Assembly: GCA_020054055.1 (NCBI GenBank)
Contig: JAGVLZ010000343.1
Location: 1-7,316 of the forward strand
Direction of reading: 5' to 3'
Source: Phycisphaerales bacterium
GTDB taxonomy: Bacteria > Planctomycetota > Phycisphaerae > Phycisphaerales > UBA1924
DNA length: 7,316 nucleotides
Below, piece by piece: positions 4,722 to 7,316 of the stretch (its first letter is position 1; each line of letters begins with the position of its first letter). The position numbers and the translations under genes are program-made. Below the pieces are notes generated by a model. That model saw only the letters and a list, made by a program, of their open reading frames with translations. It was not told the origin of the DNA and searched no databases.

Positions 4722-6278
4722 CTAAAAAGTCTTCCGCATCCGCGCCGGCGGGATGTTCAACTGCCCGCGGTACTTCGCCACCGTCCGCCGAGCGATCTCG
4801 ATGCCGCGATTCTTCATCTCCTCCGCGATGGCCTCGTCGCTGAGGGGCTTTGACTTGTCCTCGGAGTCCACCACTTCCTGCATCGCCGCCCGCACCGCCT
4901 CCCACGCGACATCCTCGCCCTGCTCGGTCTGGAGGCCACCGGAGAAGAACTTTCGCAGCGGGAAGATGCCCCGCGGCGTCTGGATATGTTTCCCGGCCAC
5001 CGCGCGCGAGACCGTCGCGACGTGAATCCCAAGTTGGTCCGCGACCAGCGTCATCGGCAGCGGCTTCAGCGCCGATGGCCCCTGATCGAAGAACTCGCGC
5101 TGCGCGCTCACCACCACGTTGATCACGCGGAGCAGCGTCTGCCGCCGCTGGCGGATCGCATCAATCAGCCACTGCGCATTCACGAGATTCGTGCGGATGA
5201 ACTGCCGATCTGGCTTGGGGAGCGAGCGATCGGCCGACATCTTCGCGTACTCGCGGTTGACGCGGAGGTTCGGCAGACGCCCGTCGGTCAGGTACGCGAA
5301 GTACCCCCCCTTCTCGTCGTCGAACTCCACGATCGCGTCCGGCACGATGGAGGGCGGGGCGCTCGACACCAGCGACCGGCCGGGGTGGAGCGTCAGCCGG
5401 CGCATGTGCTCGAGCGCGCGCTTGATCTGGTCCACCGTCAGCCCGCTCTTCTGCGCGATCTTCGGGATCCGATTATGAATCAGGTCGTCGATGTGCTGGT
5501 CGACGAGGTTGCGGACGATCTCGATCTCCTCGGAGGGGGCGCTCGATTCTCCGGGGTCGTCCGCGATGTGGTCGATCTGGAGGAGCAGGCACTCGCGCAC
5601 GTCCCGCGCGCCGATCCCGGGCGGGTCGAGGAACAGTTGCACCGCCAGGAGCGCGCGTTCCAGCATCGCGGCTTCGGGCTTCGGCTCCGGCGCGTGGTCG
5701 CGGATCGTCGCCAGGTCGGTGCGGATGTACCCGTCGTCGTCGACGTAGGCGATCAGCAGTCGCCCCGGCTCGCGCAGTTCATCATCGACGTCCGCGAAGG
5801 CCCATTGCTCGAGCAACTGGTCCGAGAGCGATTGGTGACGCGCCTCGGTGTTGGCCATCGCATCCATCTTGGTGTCGCGCTCGCCGGACATCCGCGCGGG
5901 GGAGTACGCCCCGAGCGTCTCTTCGATGCGGTCGCCGCGGGAGGGGGGAGTGAACTCGTTGTCCGCCGCCTCGCTGTAAGTGGACTCGAAGGCGTCGAGG
6001 CGCTCGAAGTCGTCGGCGCTCCCCCCCGACTCGTCCAGCGTCAGTTCCCGCTCGTTCTCGGTGTCGTCGCGTTCCTGCTGCGTGCGGATCTCTTCGAGCG
6101 TCTTCTCGTCCGCGCCGGGGTCGGCGATCTCGAGCGTGACGTTCGACTCCAGTTCCTGCTCGATCCGCTCTTCGAGGGCCTGCACCGACATCTGCAGGAT
6201 CTCCATCGACTGGATCATCCTGGGGGCCAGCTTCATCTGCTGACCCATCTTCATGTGCTGGCTGGTGTCGAAACGCAT
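4722..6278 (-). CDS. rpoN: RNA polymerase sigma-54 factor
   Basis: This complete 518-residue protein is sigma-54, which directs RNA polymerase to -24/-12 promoters that need AAA+ activators. Region I (about 1-50) is Gln/Met/Leu-rich with MKLAPRMIQSMEILQMSVQA (15-34). Region II (about 52-135) is long and acidic. The core-binding domain follows (about 145-305, with LDPPGIGARDVRECLLLQI at 217-235). A helix-turn-helix lies at about 409-430 (ADQLGIHVATVSRAVAGK), followed by IQTPRGIFPLRKFFSGG. The RpoN box is ARRTVAKYR at 496-504, matching the family consensus exactly. The ATG at 6278 gives a complete region I. No clear Shine-Dalgarno is seen. It lies 43 bp downstream of recR on the same strand, probably in one operon. 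The stop lies 7 bp from the convergent dcd-like stop, leaving no room for a terminator between them. Confidence 0.97.
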   Translation of the reverse strand: MRFDTSQHMKMGQQMKLAPRMIQSMEILQMSVQALEERIEQELESNVTLEIADPGADEKTLEEIRTQQERDDTENERELTLDESGGSADDFERLDAFESTYSEAADNEFTPPSRGDRIEETLGAYSPARMSGERDTKMDAMANTEARHQSLSDQLLEQWAFADVDDELREPGRLLIAYVDDDGYIRTDLATIRDHAPEPKPEAAMLERALLAVQLFLDPPGIGARDVRECLLLQIDHIADDPGESSAPSEEIEIVRNLVDQHIDDLIHNRIPKIAQKSGLTVDQIKRALEHMRRLTLHPGRSLVSSAPPSIVPDAIVEFDDEKGGYFAYLTDGRLPNLRVNREYAKMSADRSLPKPDRQFIRTNLVNAQWLIDAIRQRRQTLLRVINVVVSAQREFFDQGPSALKPLPMTLVADQLGIHVATVSRAVAGKHIQTPRGIFPLRKFFSGGLQTEQGEDVAWEAVRAAMQEVVDSEDKSKPLSDEAIAEEMKNRGIEIARRTVAKYRGQLNIPPARMRKTF

Positions 6279-6321
6279 CGTGCTGAACTATATCGGGCGA
6301 AGGGCGCGGGAAAGCAAGCGC

Positions 6322-6981
6322 TTATGGCATTTCCTGGCGGCCCTCGAGCGCGTCGGCAAGGACCGCTTTGTGCGCCAGTTCGAGGCGGGAGCCGGCGGCG
6401 AGGCCGCGCGCGAGGCGTGTGAGTTTCACGCGACGATCCTTCAGTTCGCTCGCGAGGTACAGGCCGGTGCCGTCGCCCTCGAGCGTCGGGTTGAGCGCGA
6501 GGATCACCTCGGAGACGGGAGTCTCGCGCGCGTTCGTCTTCGGATCATCGATCCGGCGGAGGAGCGCCGCGACCGTCAGATCGCCGGGGCCGATGCCCTC
6601 GAGCGGGCTGAGACGCCCCATCAGCACATGATACACCCCGCGGAACATCCCGGTGAACTCCATCGCGATCAGGTCCTTCGGCTGCTCGACGACCATGATC
6701 GTCGAAGCATCGCGCCGCGGATCGGCGCACACCGAGCACAGCCGATCGTCGGTGAAACTGAAGCACACCGCGCAGTGCTTGACCGAGCGCTTCACCTCGC
6801 CGACCGCTTCCGCGAGTTTCATCGCTTCCGGCGTGGAGGATTTCACGATGTGGAAGGCCAGCCGCTCCGCGGTGCGACGGCCGATCCCGGGCAGGCGTGC
6901 GAACTCGGAGACGAGCCGCTCGACCGGGCCGGGCAGGCCCGAACCGGGATTCAGCCGCGGATTCTTTGATGAGGACGCCAC
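6322..6981 (-). CDS. recR: recombination protein RecR
   Basis: RecR works with RecO (and RecF) to load RecA onto single-stranded gaps. The 219-residue product has the N-terminal helix-hairpin-helix (LPGIGRRTAERLAFHIV, residues 30-46), a C4 zinc finger (C70, C73, C82, C85; HCAVC and LCSVC), and a Toprim domain starting TIMVVEQPKDLIAMEFTG with E99, then YHVLMGRLSPLEGIGPGDL. The C-terminus reads GLAAGSRLELAH where the family usually has GLPVGGDLEYAD. The start is uncertain. GTG at 6981 gives near-normal length (about 200) and avoids overlap with the divergent amidohydrolase. An ATG at 7044 would add 21 residues and has GGAGGAG only one base away, too close for good ribosome binding; it would share its bases with the divergent gene's start. 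rpoN follows after 43 bp. Confidence 0.93.
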   Translation of the reverse strand: MASSSKNPRLNPGSGLPGPVERLVSEFARLPGIGRRTAERLAFHIVKSSTPEAMKLAEAVGEVKRSVKHCAVCFSFTDDRLCSVCADPRRDASTIMVVEQPKDLIAMEFTGMFRGVYHVLMGRLSPLEGIGPGDLTVAALLRRIDDPKTNARETPVSEVILALNPTLEGDGTGLYLASELKDRRVKLTRLARGLAAGSRLELAHKAVLADALEGRQEMP

Positions 6982-7011
6982 GCGGAGATTGTAGGGGCCG
7001 GCCTGCTCGGT

Positions 7012-7024
7012 CGCGCTCCGCGCG
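7012..7024. repeat. small GC-rich inverted repeat in the recR / amidohydrolase divergent region
   Basis: CGCGC-tcc-GCGCG forms a perfect 5-bp stem with a 3-nt loop between the two divergent starts. It may be a chance feature of GC-rich DNA; no promoter boxes were recognised beside it. Confidence 0.25.
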
Positions 7025-7042
7025 GTACAACACTCACCGATC

Positions 7043-7316
7043 ATGCTCCTCCAGGGATTCCTTTTGATCGACCCCGCGCGCCCGCCGGAACTCGGCTATC
7101 TGCGCATCGACAACGGCCGCATCGACGAGCTCGTCTTCGGCGGCCTCCCCAGAAACTCCGGCCCGCCGGACCTCGGCTCGCCCGCCCACATCATCTGCCC
7201 GGCATTCATCGACGCCCACTTTCACTTCCCGCAGATCGACTCCGTCGGCTGCGACGGGATGCCCCTCCTCGAATGGCTCGACAAGGTCATCTTCCCCGCG
7301 GAGGCATGGTGGGGGC
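7043..7316 (+). CDS. guaD: guanine deaminase-like amidohydrolase, N-terminal part (truncated by window edge)
   Basis: The frame is open from the ATG at 7043 to the window end (91 codons plus one base). The product starts with MLLQGFLLIDPA, a short beta-sandwich-like segment typical of the N-terminus of amidohydrolases (GYLRIDNGRIDELVFGG). It then reads ICPAFIDAHFHFPQID at residues 53-68, where HFH is the HxH zinc-binding motif of the amidohydrolase barrel. The continuation with MPLLEWLDKVIFPAEA strongly resembles guanine deaminase (PGFIDTHvHypQ, then LLdWLexytFPxE). Guanine deaminase converts guanine to xanthine in purine catabolism. The remaining metal ligands lie outside the window, so a related purine or pterin deaminase is possible. 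No Shine-Dalgarno is evident before the ATG. It is divergent from recR. Confidence 0.8.
   Translation, partial: MLLQGFLLIDPARPPELGYLRIDNGRIDELVFGGLPRNSGPPDLGSPAHIICPAFIDAHFHFPQIDSVGCDGMPLLEWLDKVIFPAEAWWG

Noticed and set aside
4986..6422. Long plus-strand frame (478 codons) antisense to rpoN
   Set aside because: Compositional shadow of rpoN; no recognisable motif.
6253..6969. Plus-strand 238-codon frame antisense to recR
   Set aside because: Shadow of recR; Arg/Glu/His-rich without motifs.

Overview
The window is GC-rich and gene-dense, with most genes on the minus strand. It looks like chromosome from a free-living bacterium. High GC, the acidic region II of RpoN and the near absence of Shine-Dalgarno sequences fit Planctomycetota (perhaps Phycisphaerae), but this is a low-confidence impression. 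No rRNA, tRNA, CRISPR array or insertion sequence was seen.

Layout from left to right. (1) 1-199, minus: 5' end of glmS, cut by the window edge. (2) 345-1695, plus: a DUF433 antitoxin-like gene, a DUF5615 PIN-like toxin gene overlapping it by 4 bp, and 5 bp further on an unrecognised gene for a zinc-ribbon protein with two membrane helices. (3) 1696-1871: a convergent spacer with several hairpins. (4) 1872-3653, minus: a complete SulP-family anion transporter with a C-terminal STAS domain. (5) 3654-4714, plus: a visibly less GC-rich stretch with a good sigma70-type promoter, a perfect TGTAC-C-GTACA palindrome at the expected transcription start, a strong ribosome binding site, an 80-residue protein of unknown function and, overlapping it by 4 bp, a dCTP deaminase-family gene. 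(6) 4722-6981, minus: recR followed by rpoN (sigma-54), probably one operon. (7) 7043-7316, plus: 5' end of a guanine deaminase-like amidohydrolase, divergent from recR.

Housekeeping genes (glmS, rpoN, recR, probably guaD and the transporter) form the backbone. Two small accessory modules sit between them. The first is a VapBC-like toxin-antitoxin pair with a membrane-protein passenger. The second is a self-contained, apparently regulated two-gene unit built around a divergent dCTP deaminase homologue. The second is the best candidate for an undescribed system. Free-standing dCTP deaminases are known to act against phages by depleting dCTP, and this one has its own promoter, a possible operator, a translationally coupled small partner and an unusual His where the family usually has Asp. 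A defence role is inference only.
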